A stretch of 23,219 bases of DNA from an uncultured Alcaligenaceae bacterium (GCA_937908115.1 CALEQZ010000010.1:1-23219), one strand, 5' to 3'. Numbered from the stretch's first letter, positions 15,225 through 22,944 are shown. Made by a program: numbers and translations. Notes: generated from the letters alone by a model not told the origin.

Positions 15225-16580
15225 TTACGTGCCGCCCGCACCCATGTTCGCGAACACGCTGTCGCCCCGCCCCACGGCGTAGTACCGCAGGCCCGCGCGC
15301 TTGGGCTCGGCGGGGTCGTACAGGTTGCGGCCGTCGACGATGACGGGTTGGCGCAGTTGCGAGGCCAACCACTGGAAATCCACCGCGCGAAATTGCTGCC
15401 ATTCGGTGCAGATCGCCAGCGCGTCGGCGCCTGCCACGGCTTCTTCGCGGTTGGCAGCCAGGCGCAGGTCGTCGCGCTGGCCGTACAGGCGCTGCGTTTC
15501 TTTCATGGCCGCGGGGTCGTAGGCCTGTACGCGTGCCCCGGCCGCCCACAGGGCTTCCATCAGCACGCGGCTGGGCGCTTCGCGCATGTCGTCGGTGTTG
15601 GGCTTGAAGGCCAGCCCCCATATCGCGATGGTTTTGCCGCGCAACTCGCCCAGCGCGTGGCGCAGCTTGGCAAAAAGGATGTTCTTTTGCCGCGCGTTGA
15701 CGCGGTCCACGGCGGCAAGCAGCTCCGGCTCGTAGCCGGCTTGGCGGCCCAGGTGCGCCAGCGCTTTCATGTCCTTGGGAAAGCACGACCCGCCGTAGCC
15801 GCAGCCAGCGTAGATGAAGTGATAGCCGATGCGAGGATCCGAGCCGATGCCGCGGCGCACGTGTTCGATGTCCGCACCCAGGCGCTCGGCTAGGTTGGCG
15901 ATTTCGTTCATGAAGCTGATCTTGGTTGCCAGCATGGCGTTGGCGGCGTACTTGGTCAGCTCCGCCGAGCGCACGTCCATGAAGATCAGCTTTTCGCGGT
16001 TGCGGTTGTACGGCGCGTAGCATTCGCGCATGCGTTCGCGCACGTGCTCGGAATCGGTGCCCACGACGATGCGCGCCCCGCGCGTGAAGTCCTCGATGGC
16101 AGAGCCTTCCTTGAGGAATTCCGGGTTGGAGCACACGTCGAACCCGTGGCGGGCGCCGCGCTCGTCCAGGCTTTGGCGCAGCACGCGTGCGACCCGGTCG
16201 GCCGACCCCACCGGGACGGTCGATTTATTGATGACGATGCGGTAGCCGTCCATGTGGCGGCCGATGCCGCGGGCCACCTCCAGCACGTACTGCAGGTCGG
16301 CCGAGCCGTCTTCGCCTTGCGGCGTGCCCACCGCGATGAATTGCAGCTCGCCGAAGCGGGCGGCCTCTGCCGCGTCGGTGGTAAAGCGTAGCCGCCCTTC
16401 GGCATGGTTGCGCCGGACCATGGGCTCTAGGCCCGGTTCGTAGATGGGGATGTCGCCCTGCGACAGGCGCGCGATGCGGTCGGCGTCGACGTCCATGCAC
16501 AGCACGCGGTGGCCGGCGTCGGCCAGGCAGGCCCCCGTGACCAGGCCGACATAGCCGGTGCCGTATACGACCAGATTCAT
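15225..16580 (-). CDS. ugd: UDP-glucose 6-dehydrogenase
   Basis: A 451-residue NAD-dependent UDP-sugar dehydrogenase. GTGYVG (7-12) binds NAD, IPIYEPGLE (44-52) is highly typical of UDP-glucose dehydrogenases, and EFLKEGSAIEDF (154-165) and the catalytic GYGGSCFPKD with Cys266 follow. The C-terminal domain has KPNTDDMREAPS. It makes UDP-glucuronate, usable for LPS core uronic acids or for capsule-like polymers. WbpA/WbpO-type UDP-GlcNAc dehydrogenases share the fold but usually lack this exact EPGLE and GYGGSCFPKD pattern, so UDP-glucose is the likelier substrate. An SD (GGAG) sits about 10 nt upstream of ATG 16580. It is monocistronic, convergent to waaA, and separated from the minus-strand birA-coaX group by about 170 bp. 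Confidence 0.93.
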   Translation of the reverse strand: MNLVVYGTGYVGLVTGACLADAGHRVLCMDVDADRIARLSQGDIPIYEPGLEPMVRRNHAEGRLRFTTDAAEAARFGELQFIAVGTPQGEDGSADLQYVLEVARGIGRHMDGYRIVINKSTVPVGSADRVARVLRQSLDERGARHGFDVCSNPEFLKEGSAIEDFTRGARIVVGTDSEHVRERMRECYAPYNRNREKLIFMDVRSAELTKYAANAMLATKISFMNEIANLAERLGADIEHVRRGIGSDPRIGYHFIYAGCGYGGSCFPKDMKALAHLGRQAGYEPELLAAVDRVNARQKNILFAKLRHALGELRGKTIAIWGLAFKPNTDDMREAPSRVLMEALWAAGARVQAYDPAAMKETQRLYGQRDDLRLAANREEAVAGADALAICTEWQQFRAVDFQWLASQLRQPVIVDGRNLYDPAEPKRAGLRYYAVGRGDSVFANMGAGGT

Positions 16581-16748
16581 GGGGGGCTTCTCCGCAGGCG
16601 ATGGGGATGGAATGACGGCCAGGGGCGTCGCTGGCGACTCAATCCAGCATAGCAGCGCATGGCGTCAAAGAATGGGGCAAAGAGCGGCGCGCCGCACCCG
16701 CTAATTGCCGGATATTTGCGGGCGAGGCCGCCGGTCGGGCAAGGCATG

Positions 16749-16907
16749 CTACGGCTGCCGCAGCACGGTGACCGCGTCGGCATTCAGTTGTTGGGCCACG
16801 CGTCCGGGCGTGCGGCCGGCATCCGACGGCGGCGTGCCCAGCCAGCCGCGGCCGATGGCGAACACGACCACGTTGGCGGCAAGCAGCAGGAGAAAGAATG
16901 CGCGCAT
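16749..16907 (-). CDS. Tiny membrane protein, N-terminal part of a SPOR-associated family
   Basis: A 52-residue product beginning MRAFFLLLLAANVVVFAIG, one membrane segment (about residues 3-20), then GWLGTPPSDAGRTPGRVAQQLNADAV. In many Burkholderiales the gene after coaX encodes a larger protein that starts this way (membrane helix, then a GEPxRxxQQL-like segment) and ends with a peptidoglycan-binding SPOR domain; that is from memory. Here the frame stops (TAG 16751-16749) before any SPOR domain, and none appears in the other frames downstream. It may be a naturally short member or a remnant. An upstream TTG at 16931 would add 8 residues; I prefer the ATG directly before the helix. It follows coaX by 72 bp on the same strand. 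Confidence 0.55.
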   Translation of the reverse strand: MRAFFLLLLAANVVVFAIGRGWLGTPPSDAGRTPGRVAQQLNADAVTVLRQP

Positions 16908-16979
16908 CGGTTGGGGAGGTGCGTGGCCCAAGGAAATGGCGGCAATGATAGCCGGATGGCGGGCCTTGGCAAAACGCGC

Positions 16980-17882
16980 CTACGCCTTGCCGGCCAGCGC
17001 GGCCAGGCCGTCCAGCACCGGATGGGCGAGCTCGTGCACAGGCGGCGGCGCCAGGCCACGGTGGCGGGCGGCATCGGCCAGCAGGCGCCGCGTTTCGTCC
17101 GCGACCAGGCTCCAGCCGCCGCCGCAGGCGTAGACCTCGGCTGGGGCGCCGTAGCGCTGCCAGGCGGCCAGCCATTGGCGCAAGATGGCGCCCGCTTGCG
17201 CGGCGGCCACACCCGAGGCGATGGCCTGCTGGGTGTCGACGGGAAAGGCCACGGCCGGGCCGCTGGCCAGCGGCAGGTTGGCGGTGCCGTGGGCAAGCGA
17301 GGCCAGCATCAGCGCGGGTCCCGGCAGGATGAGGCCGCCGGGAAAGACGTCGTCCGGGCCGATGAGGTCCACCGTCGTGGCCGTGCCGAAGCTGGCCAGC
17401 AGCGCCGGCCCGTGCCCGGGCTGCAGGCGGGCGCGCAGCCCCAATAGGCCGGCCCAGCGATCCGCGCCCAGCCGTGCCGGGTCGGCGTAGCCGTTGGCCA
17501 GGCCCAGCGCCTGGGCCACCGGCTGCTGCCATTGCAGGCGGCAGCCGTGGCGCGCCAATGCGGCATGCAGGGTGTTGCCCACCGATTCGCCCGCGACGTT
17601 CACACCCAGCGCGGCTGCCGGCGCCGCGGGCAGGCTTTGCAGCCACGGCGCCAGGGGAGCGAGCCACGCGGCGTGCGCGCCTGCGTCGTTCAAGTCCGCT
17701 TGCCCTGCACGGAGCTGTCCGGCGCGGGGGGCGGCGTCCTGCGTGGCGCGCTCAGCCGCGCGCGATTGCCCGTGTGCCAGGACCAGCGGCTGCGTTTCGC
17801 GCCTGCCGGTGGCGGGATCGACCCAACCCAACTTGACCCGGCTGTTGCCCGCGTCGACCAGAACGATAGGAGCCGCGTCCAT
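16980..17882 (-). CDS. coaX: Type III pantothenate kinase (Baf/CoaX)
   Basis: A 300-residue ASKHA-fold kinase catalysing the first step of coenzyme A synthesis. LVDAGNSRVKLGW gives the phosphate-1 motif with catalytic Asp10. GADRW (139-143), SFGTATTVDLIG (from 164) and FPGGLILPGP (180-189) are family signatures. The family was first met in Bordetella as Bvg accessory factor, a name that predates its enzymatic role. ATG 17882 overlaps the birA stop (TGATG), so the gene is coupled to birA. The frame is open far upstream on this strand, but only from here does it resemble CoaX. It is longer than the about 240-267 residues I remember for the family, because of an Ala/Gln/Arg-rich segment at about residues 35-68. 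The catalytic motifs are complete. Confidence 0.93.
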   Translation of the reverse strand: MDAAPIVLVDAGNSRVKLGWVDPATGRRETQPLVLAHGQSRAAERATQDAAPRAGQLRAGQADLNDAGAHAAWLAPLAPWLQSLPAAPAAALGVNVAGESVGNTLHAALARHGCRLQWQQPVAQALGLANGYADPARLGADRWAGLLGLRARLQPGHGPALLASFGTATTVDLIGPDDVFPGGLILPGPALMLASLAHGTANLPLASGPAVAFPVDTQQAIASGVAAAQAGAILRQWLAAWQRYGAPAEVYACGGGWSLVADETRRLLADAARHRGLAPPPVHELAHPVLDGLAALAGKA

Positions 17883-18730
17883 CACGCCTGCGCCCGTATG
17901 GAGATTTCGCCGACGGAGATGGGGCGGTGTTGCGTGCCGTCGGCCACGAGCAGTCTGCCATGCGGGTCCACGCCGCACGCCGGGCCGGACAGCACGATGC
18001 GGCCGTCGTCGATGACGTCGACCGTGCGGCCGGCAAGCGCATCGACGCGGTCGAACCGGCCGGCAAAGGCCGAAAACCCCTCGCGCTCGTAGGCTTGCAC
18101 CGCGGTGTGCCAGGCGGCGGCGCACGCTGCGGCCACGGCCGCCAGCGGCGGGTGCTCGCCGGCCGGCAGCGTCGCCGTGACCTGCGACCAGTCCGCGACG
18201 GCGCGACCCAGCCGTCGCGACAAGTCTGCCGCGCCACGAAGGTTCACGCCCATGCCGATGACAGCGACGAATGCATCGCCGCCTTGCGCGCTGCGCACCG
18301 TTTCGACCAGTACGCCGGCGAGCTTGGCGCCGTCGAACTGCACGTCGTTGGGCCATTTCATGGCCAGGCGCGGCGCCGCGGCGGCCCCGGCAAGTTGGCG
18401 CAGGGCTTCGCAGGCGGCGATGCCGGCCGCCGGCGACAGGCCGGACAGCCGGCTGGCCGGCACGCGCAGGGCGAACGCGCACGACATCATCAGCGCATCG
18501 CCGGGCGCGTTCTGCCAGCTGCGCCCAGCGCGCCCGCGCCCGGCCTGCTGCAAGTGCGCGCCCAGCAGCCAAGGCAGCGCAGGCGCGTCGGCGCTGCGCG
18601 CGCGCGCGAGCAAATCGGCATTGGTCGAGCCGGTAACGGGCAGCCAGGCGATGTCGCCGAATCCGGGCAGGGCATCGCGCAGGGCCGCCTGCATCGCATG
18701 CGGCTCGGGCAGGCAGGCGGGGGCGGTCAT
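17882..18730 (-). CDS. birA: Biotin--[acetyl-CoA carboxylase] ligase, without DNA-binding domain
   Basis: A 282-residue biotin protein ligase. GSTNADLL (34-41) opens the catalytic domain, GRGRAGRSW (64-72) is the biotinyl-AMP loop, KWPNDVQFDGAKLAGVLVE (from 125) holds the catalytic lysine region, and a C-terminal SH3-like domain ends the protein. There is no N-terminal helix-turn-helix of the E. coli BirA type, so it should be an enzyme only and not a repressor of biotin synthesis. I chose ATG 18730; an in-frame ATG at 18775 would add 15 Arg-rich residues that do not look conserved. It is first of the birA-coaX pair, its stop overlapping the coaX start by one base. The promoter would lie in the 110-bp divergent gap towards the hydrolase gene. 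Confidence 0.93.
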   Translation of the reverse strand: MTAPACLPEPHAMQAALRDALPGFGDIAWLPVTGSTNADLLARARSADAPALPWLLGAHLQQAGRGRAGRSWQNAPGDALMMSCAFALRVPASRLSGLSPAAGIAACEALRQLAGAAAAPRLAMKWPNDVQFDGAKLAGVLVETVRSAQGGDAFVAVIGMGVNLRGAADLSRRLGRAVADWSQVTATLPAGEHPPLAAVAAACAAAWHTAVQAYEREGFSAFAGRFDRVDALAGRTVDVIDDGRIVLSGPACGVDPHGRLLVADGTQHRPISVGEISIRAQA

Positions 18731-18839
18731 GGCGCGATTGTAGACACGCGCCGGCCCGGTCCGGGGCTGCCTCATTCGCGGGCTGCTTCGCGGGCCGTAT
18801 CATTGGGGCTTTTCGTTGCGGTCCATCCGACGAACATCC

Positions 18840-19475
18840 ATGCCTGCCAAGAACGAAACCTACGCCGGCCGGGCCGGCGTCATCGATTGCGCCCTGGACT
18901 GGCCCGAAGGCGAACCCACCGGCTGGGCGCTGGTCCTGCATCCGCATCCGCTGCACGGCGGCGCACGCGACAACAAGGTCGTGACGACCATCGCGCGGGC
19001 TTGCACCCAGCTGGGGATGGTCGCGGTGCGCCCGGATTTCCGCGGTGTGGGCAAGTCCGAAGGGCAGTTCGACCAGGCGCGCGGCGAGACCGAGGACATG
19101 CTCGACCTGGTGGCGCAGTTTCGCGAGCGCCATCCCGGGCCAGCGGGCGGCCGCTGGGTGCTGGCCGGGTTTTCCTTCGGCACGGCGGTGGCCGCGCAGC
19201 TGTACGCCACGCTGGCCGAGCAGGGCCAGCCGCTGCCGGATGCCGTGGTGCTGGCCGGCCCCGCGGTGCGGCGCTTCCAGTTTCGCGACGTGCGCCTGCC
19301 GGCCGACACCTTGCTCATCCACGGCGAGCAAGATGAAGTGGTGCCGCTGGCCGAGGCGTCCGAATGGGCCGAAAGCCTCGGCTTGCCGGTGACCGTGGTG
19401 CCGCAGGCCTCGCATTTCTTCCATGGCAAGCTGATCGAGCTGCGCGACCTGGTCACGCAGGCGATCAAGCGCTGA
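18840..19475 (+). CDS. Alpha/beta-fold hydrolase of unknown substrate (COG2945-like)
   Basis: A 211-residue cytosolic serine hydrolase. LVLHPHPLHGG (31-41) forms the oxyanion-hole region, RPDFRGVGKSEG follows, and the triad is Ser112 in GFSFG, Asp165 in HGEQDEVVP and His192 in SHFFHG. The domain is compact, without cap or signal peptide. Relatives are widespread in proteobacteria and lack a settled substrate, so I do not assign one. I prefer ATG 18840 (MPAKNETY); an ATG at 18816 would add eight residues. It is divergent from birA and is followed by about 245 bp that carry the dacC promoter. No terminator is obvious after it. Confidence 0.85.
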   Translation: MPAKNETYAGRAGVIDCALDWPEGEPTGWALVLHPHPLHGGARDNKVVTTIARACTQLGMVAVRPDFRGVGKSEGQFDQARGETEDMLDLVAQFRERHPGPAGGRWVLAGFSFGTAVAAQLYATLAEQGQPLPDAVVLAGPAVRRFQFRDVRLPADTLLIHGEQDEVVPLAEASEWAESLGLPVTVVPQASHFFHGKLIELRDLVTQAIKR

Positions 19476-19653
19476 ATCGGCCTGCGGGGCAGGGGCGTGC
19501 ACCGCACGTTGCGCCAGGCTTTTGGGCGCGCCGCTGCCGTTGCGCCGTCGCCGCCGGTAATCATGCAATGTTTCGCGCCAATCGGTTGCATGCCGTTGCT
19601 GACGAAACGGAAGCCGGGAACCGTTTTTGCATTTTGGTGTCCGATCGGCTGCC

Positions 19654-19659
19654 TATAAT
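19654..19659 (+). promoter_or_regulatory. Candidate -10 box for the D,D-carboxypeptidase gene
   Basis: A perfect TATAAT lies 62 bp before the ATG at 19721. With a 16-bp spacer the -35 would be TTTTGG (weak); TTGCAT lies further up, at 21 bp. Transcription would start near 19666, just before the hairpin at 19677-19697. Confidence 0.5.
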
Positions 19660-19676
19660 TGGCGTCCAATGACGCA

Positions 19677-19700
19677 GCGGCCGGCCTGCCCGGCCGCTTT
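19677..19700 (+). other. Strong leader hairpin ahead of the D,D-carboxypeptidase gene
   Basis: A perfect 8-bp GC stem (19677-19684 and 19690-19697, GCGGCCGG/CCGGCCGC) has a 5-nt loop and is followed by TTT. It sits between the TATAAT and the start codon, so it would form at the very 5' end of the mRNA. It may protect the transcript or attenuate it; the T-run is too short for a confident terminator. Confidence 0.5.
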
Positions 19701-19720
19701 GCTTACCATTCCAGGCTGAT

Positions 19721-20980
19721 ATGACCCGTTTCCCCGCACTTGCCCTGTTGTCCGCTGCATCGCGCCGCCGGCTTGCCGGCTGCGTGCTCATGCTGCTTCC
19801 CGCGTTTGCGGGCGTCCATGCCCAGACAGCCCACCCCGAGCAGTCGCCCGGCTCGTCCTCGCCGGCCACGGCGCCCGGGGCAGCCGCCACGCCCGTGACC
19901 GTGGTCGAGGTGTCTCCGGTGCCGGCGCCGACCATCGCCGCGCGCGCCTGGATTTCGGTGGATGTCAACAGCGGCCAGGTGCTGGCGGCGTCGAATCCCG
20001 ACATGCGGATCGAGCCGGCCTCCCTGACCAAGATCATGACGGCCTACGTGGCCTTCAACGCACTCAAGGAAAAGCGCATCACGCTGGAGCAGCAGGTTTC
20101 TGTATCCGAAGCCGCGTGGCGCACGGGCGGGTCGCGCATGTTCATCGAGCCGCGCAAGCCCGTGACCGTCGACCAGCTGTTGCAGGGCGTGATCGTGCAG
20201 TCGGGCAACGATGCGTCGGTGGCGATCGCCGAGGCCGTTGCCGGCAGCGAGGCCACCTTTGCCACGCTGATGAACCAGGAGGCAGAGCGCCTGGGCATGA
20301 AGAACAGCCACTTCGTCAATGCCACGGGCCTGCCTGATCCGCAGCACACGACCACCGTGCGCGACCTGGCCACGCTGGCCACGCGCCTGGTGCAGGACCA
20401 TCCCGACTACTACCACTACTACAAGCAGCGCGAGTTCACGTACAACAACATCACCCAGGCCAACCGCAACCGGCTGCTGTGGGCCGATCCCTCGGTCGAC
20501 GGCATGAAGACCGGCCACACCGAAGCCGCCGGCTACTGCCTGGTGGCCACCGCCTTGCGGGGTGACCGCCGCGTGCTGACCGTGCTGGTGGGCGCCGACA
20601 GCGAAGCCACCCGCGCCGAGGAAAGCCTCAAGCTGCTGAACTGGAGCTTCCAGAACTTCGACACCGTGCGCCTGTTCGGCAGCGACCAGCCGGCCGTCCA
20701 GGCCCGCGTCTGGGAAGGCAAGACCGAGGTGGCCAAGCTGGGGCCCGCGCAGGCTGTGTGGATCACCGTCCCGCGCGGCCGCGCCAATGACGTGCAGCCG
20801 GTGGCCCAGCGCACCGACCCGCTGGTCGCGCCGCTGAAGCAGGGCCAGCAAGTCGGCACCGTGGCCTTCTCGCTGGAGGGCAAGCCGCTGCGCGTGGAAA
20901 AGCTCGTCGTGCTCGAAGACGTCGAGCGCGCCGGCTTCTTCGGCCGCATCGCCGATACGGTGCGCCGCTGGCTGCAGTAG
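19721..20980 (+). CDS. dacC: D-alanyl-D-alanine carboxypeptidase (PBP5/6 type, S11 family)
   Basis: A 419-residue periplasmic penicillin-binding protein. A signal peptide ends near residues 34-35 (AFAGVHAQ), and a Pro/Ala/Ser-rich linker to about 73 is longer than in E. coli DacA. The penicilloyl-serine motifs are all present: SLTK (101-104), SGN (161-163) and KTG (263-265). A PBP5 C-terminal beta domain (about 290-385) and an amphipathic end helix (GFFGRIADTVRRWLQ) for membrane association follow. It removes the terminal D-Ala from peptidoglycan pentapeptides. The ATG at 19721 is the only sensible start; its SD is weak. The paralogue letter (dacA or dacC) is uncertain. Its neighbour dat, beyond a terminator, handles D-amino acids, a common pairing in beta-proteobacteria. 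Confidence 0.92.
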   Translation: MTRFPALALLSAASRRRLAGCVLMLLPAFAGVHAQTAHPEQSPGSSSPATAPGAAATPVTVVEVSPVPAPTIAARAWISVDVNSGQVLAASNPDMRIEPASLTKIMTAYVAFNALKEKRITLEQQVSVSEAAWRTGGSRMFIEPRKPVTVDQLLQGVIVQSGNDASVAIAEAVAGSEATFATLMNQEAERLGMKNSHFVNATGLPDPQHTTTVRDLATLATRLVQDHPDYYHYYKQREFTYNNITQANRNRLLWADPSVDGMKTGHTEAAGYCLVATALRGDRRVLTVLVGADSEATRAEESLKLLNWSFQNFDTVRLFGSDQPAVQARVWEGKTEVAKLGPAQAVWITVPRGRANDVQPVAQRTDPLVAPLKQGQQVGTVAFSLEGKPLRVEKLVVLEDVERAGFFGRIADTVRRWLQ

Positions 20981-21038
20981 GGGCGTCTCGCACCGGCCGG
21001 CGTCATGTTTTACAGTAGATGACTGGATATCAGATGGG

Positions 21039-21068
21039 GGCGGGCGTTTGGCGCCCGCCTCGTTTTTT
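21039..21068 (+). terminator. Intrinsic terminator after the D,D-carboxypeptidase gene
   Basis: An 8-bp perfect GC stem (21039-21046 and 21052-21059, GGCGGGCG/CGCCCGCC) with a 5-nt loop is followed by TCG and six T residues (21063-21068). It lies between dacC and dat and ends only 17 bp before the dat start, so dat either has its promoter upstream of the hairpin or relies on read-through. Confidence 0.85.
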
Positions 21069-21085
21069 GCGCTAAGGAGTCTTCG

Positions 21086-21955
21086 GTGATCATCCCCGGC
21101 GTGGATCCGAATTCCACGGTTTATCTCAATGGCGAGTTCTTGCCGGTCGGCCAGGCGCGGGTGTCGGTGCTGGACCGCGGGTTCATTTTCGGCGACGGCG
21201 TGTATGAGGTCGTGCCGTGCTACCGCGGCAAGCCCTTTCGCATGGCCGAGCACCTGGCGCGGCTGGCGCGCAGCCTGAAGGCGCTGCGCATCGACTCGCC
21301 GCTGGACGACGAGGGTTGGAAGGACCTGGTGCTGAAGCTGGCCGAAACCGGCCCCCGGCCCGACAGCATCATCTACCTGCAGGTCACGCGCGGCGCGGCC
21401 AAGCGCGACCACGCCTTTCCCGCCGGGCCCGTCCAGCCCACGGTGTTCGGCATGGCCAGCCCCTACACGCCGCCCGGCCGCGAGCAGCGCGAACAAGGCC
21501 TGTCGGTCATCGGCATCGAAGACGAGCGCTGGCTGCGCTGCGACATCAAGTCGGTTTCGCTGCTGGGCAACGTGCTGGCCCGCCAGCAAGCGGTCGATGC
21601 CGGCGTCGACGAAGTGGTGCAGTTCCGCAATGGCTACCTGACCGAAGGGTCGTCCAGCAATATCTGGGTGGTGTCCAAAGGCCGGCTACTGGCGCCCGTG
21701 CCCAACCACCTGATCCTGGAAGGCATCCGCTATGGCGTCATGGCCGAACTGGCCGCCGAAGCCGGCGTGCCGTACGAATCGCGCCCGGTCTCGCGCCAGG
21801 AAGTCTACGAGGCCGACGAGCTGATGGTGACCTCGGCCACCAAGGAAGTGCTGCCCATCGTGCGCCTGGATGGACGCCTGGTCGGCACGGGCAAGCCCGG
21901 CCCGGTTTATGCCAAATTGCGTGCCGGCTATGATGCCCGGATCGCTGCGCTGTAG
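21086..21955 (+). CDS. dat: D-amino acid aminotransferase (fold-type IV PLP enzyme)
   Basis: A 289-residue class IV aminotransferase. It opens with IPGVDPNSTVYLNGEFLP and LDRGFIFGDGVYEVVP (29-44), the pattern of beta-proteobacterial D-amino acid transaminases. Catalytic Lys155 lies in RCDIKSVSLLGNVLARQ, and Glu187 with the phosphate-binding TEGSSSNIW (186-194) follows. It exchanges amino groups between D-alanine and alpha-keto acids, giving D-Glu and D-Ala for peptidoglycan. BCAT-like activity is the alternative for this fold. The start is GTG 21086 with a strong SD, AAGGAG at 21074-21079, only 6 nt away and just beyond the terminator T-run. The ybeD-like gene follows after 15 bp and then lipB, forming one transcription unit. 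Confidence 0.88.
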   Translation: MIIPGVDPNSTVYLNGEFLPVGQARVSVLDRGFIFGDGVYEVVPCYRGKPFRMAEHLARLARSLKALRIDSPLDDEGWKDLVLKLAETGPRPDSIIYLQVTRGAAKRDHAFPAGPVQPTVFGMASPYTPPGREQREQGLSVIGIEDERWLRCDIKSVSLLGNVLARQQAVDAGVDEVVQFRNGYLTEGSSSNIWVVSKGRLLAPVPNHLILEGIRYGVMAELAAEAGVPYESRPVSRQEVYEADELMVTSATKEVLPIVRLDGRLVGTGKPGPVYAKLRAGYDARIAAL

Positions 21956-21970
21956 GGCAGGGCATTGGCC

Positions 21971-22255
21971 ATGCAACAACCGCCCCGGATTCCCCCCGAA
22001 GAATCCCTGATCGAATACCCTTGCGACTTTCCCATCAAAGTCATGGGCCGCAATCATCCGCAGCTGGCCCAGGTCTTGACCGAGGTCGTGCTGCAGTTCG
22101 ATCCGGGATTTGATCCGGCCACGGTCGAGATGCGCGCCAGCCGCGGTGGCAACTACATCGGCCTGACCTTTACCGTGCGCGCCATCTCGCGCGAGCAGCT
22201 CGACAACCTATACCGGGCGCTGCACGGCCACCCCATGGTGTCGGTCGTCCTTTGA
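21971..22255 (+). CDS. ybeD: UPF0250/DUF493 family protein (YbeD-like)
   Basis: A 94-residue small cytosolic protein with a ferredoxin-like ACT-type fold. ESLIEYPCDFPIKVMG is the signature start of the family, and RASRGGNYIGLTFTV and the end LYRALHGHPMVSVVL match it too. Its position directly before lipB is conserved across many beta- and gamma-proteobacteria, and a regulatory role around lipoate metabolism has been proposed; the biochemical function is unsettled. A TTG at 21965 is possible, but ATG 21971 fits family length. Its stop overlaps the lipB frame as TTGA. Confidence 0.9.
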   Translation: MQQPPRIPPEESLIEYPCDFPIKVMGRNHPQLAQVLTEVVLQFDPGFDPATVEMRASRGGNYIGLTFTVRAISREQLDNLYRALHGHPMVSVVL

Positions 22256-22269
22256 CGGATAGCACGCGC

Positions 22270-22926
22270 ATGGCCGCCGCCGCGCCGATCGCCGCACCCG
22301 CCGTCAAATGGCTGTCCCGGCCGGCCGATTACCTGCCCGTGTGGCAGGCCATGCGCGACTTCACCGACGCCCGCGGCCCCGGCACCCCAGACGAAATCTG
22401 GCTGGTCGAGCACAGCCCGGTCTATACCCTGGGCCAGGCCGGCCTGGCCGAACACGTCCTGGCCCCCGGCGACATCCCCCTCGTGCGCACTGACCGCGGC
22501 GGCCAGGTCACCTACCACGGCCCGGGCCAGGTCGTGGCCTACGGACTGATCGACCTGCGCCGCGCCGGCTTGTTCGTGCGCACTTATGTCGAGCGCATGG
22601 AAGATGCCGTCATCGACACCCTGGCCGCCTTCGGCATCGCCGGCGCCTGCCGCAAGCCCGGCGCCCCCGGCGTCTACGTGCCCGAAAGCGGCGATTTGGC
22701 CAAGATCGCCGCGCTGGGCATCAAGGTGCGCAACGGCTGCGCCTACCACGGCGTGGCGCTGAACGTGGCGATGGACCTTAAGCCCTTTGCCGGCATCAAC
22801 CCCTGCGGATACGCGGGATTGCGCACCGTCGACATGGCCAGCCGCGGCGTGGCCGCGGACCTCGTCGAGGTCGGCGAGGCACTGGCGCGCAATTTGGTGC
22901 GGCGGTGTGGGTTGGGGCAGGGTTAG
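22270..22926 (+). CDS. lipB: Octanoyl-[acyl-carrier-protein]:protein N-octanoyltransferase
   Basis: A 218-residue LipB. It moves octanoyl groups from acyl carrier protein to lipoyl domains, the first step of endogenous lipoate assembly. EHSPVYTLGQAG (47-58), DRGGQVTYHGPGQ (75-87), catalytic Lys145 in LAKIAALGIKV and catalytic Cys179 in GINPCGYAGLRT are all present. A TTG at 22252 overlaps the ybeD stop (TTGA) and would add six residues; it would give tighter coupling, whereas ATG 22270 gives a length nearer the family. An Ala/Pro-rich lead (about residues 1-11) is present either way. The C-terminus ends shortly after the conserved core. lipA, the usual next gene in Bordetella as I recall it, is not found in the 290 bp that remain. 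Confidence 0.93.
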   Translation: MAAAAPIAAPAVKWLSRPADYLPVWQAMRDFTDARGPGTPDEIWLVEHSPVYTLGQAGLAEHVLAPGDIPLVRTDRGGQVTYHGPGQVVAYGLIDLRRAGLFVRTYVERMEDAVIDTLAAFGIAGACRKPGAPGVYVPESGDLAKIAALGIKVRNGCAYHGVALNVAMDLKPFAGINPCGYAGLRTVDMASRGVAADLVEVGEALARNLVRRCGLGQG

Positions 22927-22944
22927 ACTGCGCTGGCCTGAGCC

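Noticed and set aside
14692..16134. A 480-codon minus-strand open frame over the end of waaA and most of ugd
   Set aside because: It is a shifted frame of ugd continuing into waaA antisense; Arg/Gly/His-rich low-information sequence with no family match.
18776..18839. Possible regulatory RNA or riboswitch in the birA-hydrolase divergent gap
   Set aside because: Only 64 bp between the longest alternative starts, with no recognisable aptamer; an ordinary promoter gap is enough.
17927..19336. A 469-codon plus-strand open frame opposite birA, continuing out of frame through the hydrolase gene
   Set aside because: Shadow of birA and the hydrolase; the translation has no motif, and the real genes have full catalytic signatures.
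16980..19568. An 862-codon open frame on the minus strand running through coaX, antisense to or out of frame with birA and the hydrolase gene
   Set aside because: Only its last 300 codons (from 17882) resemble a protein, CoaX. The rest is Arg/Pro/Ala-rich shadow reading of high-GC genes.
19703..21589. A 628-codon minus-strand open frame opposite dacC and dat
   Set aside because: Composition is typical of antisense frames in GC-rich DNA. No domain or start context is visible, and it covers two well-recognised genes and a terminator.
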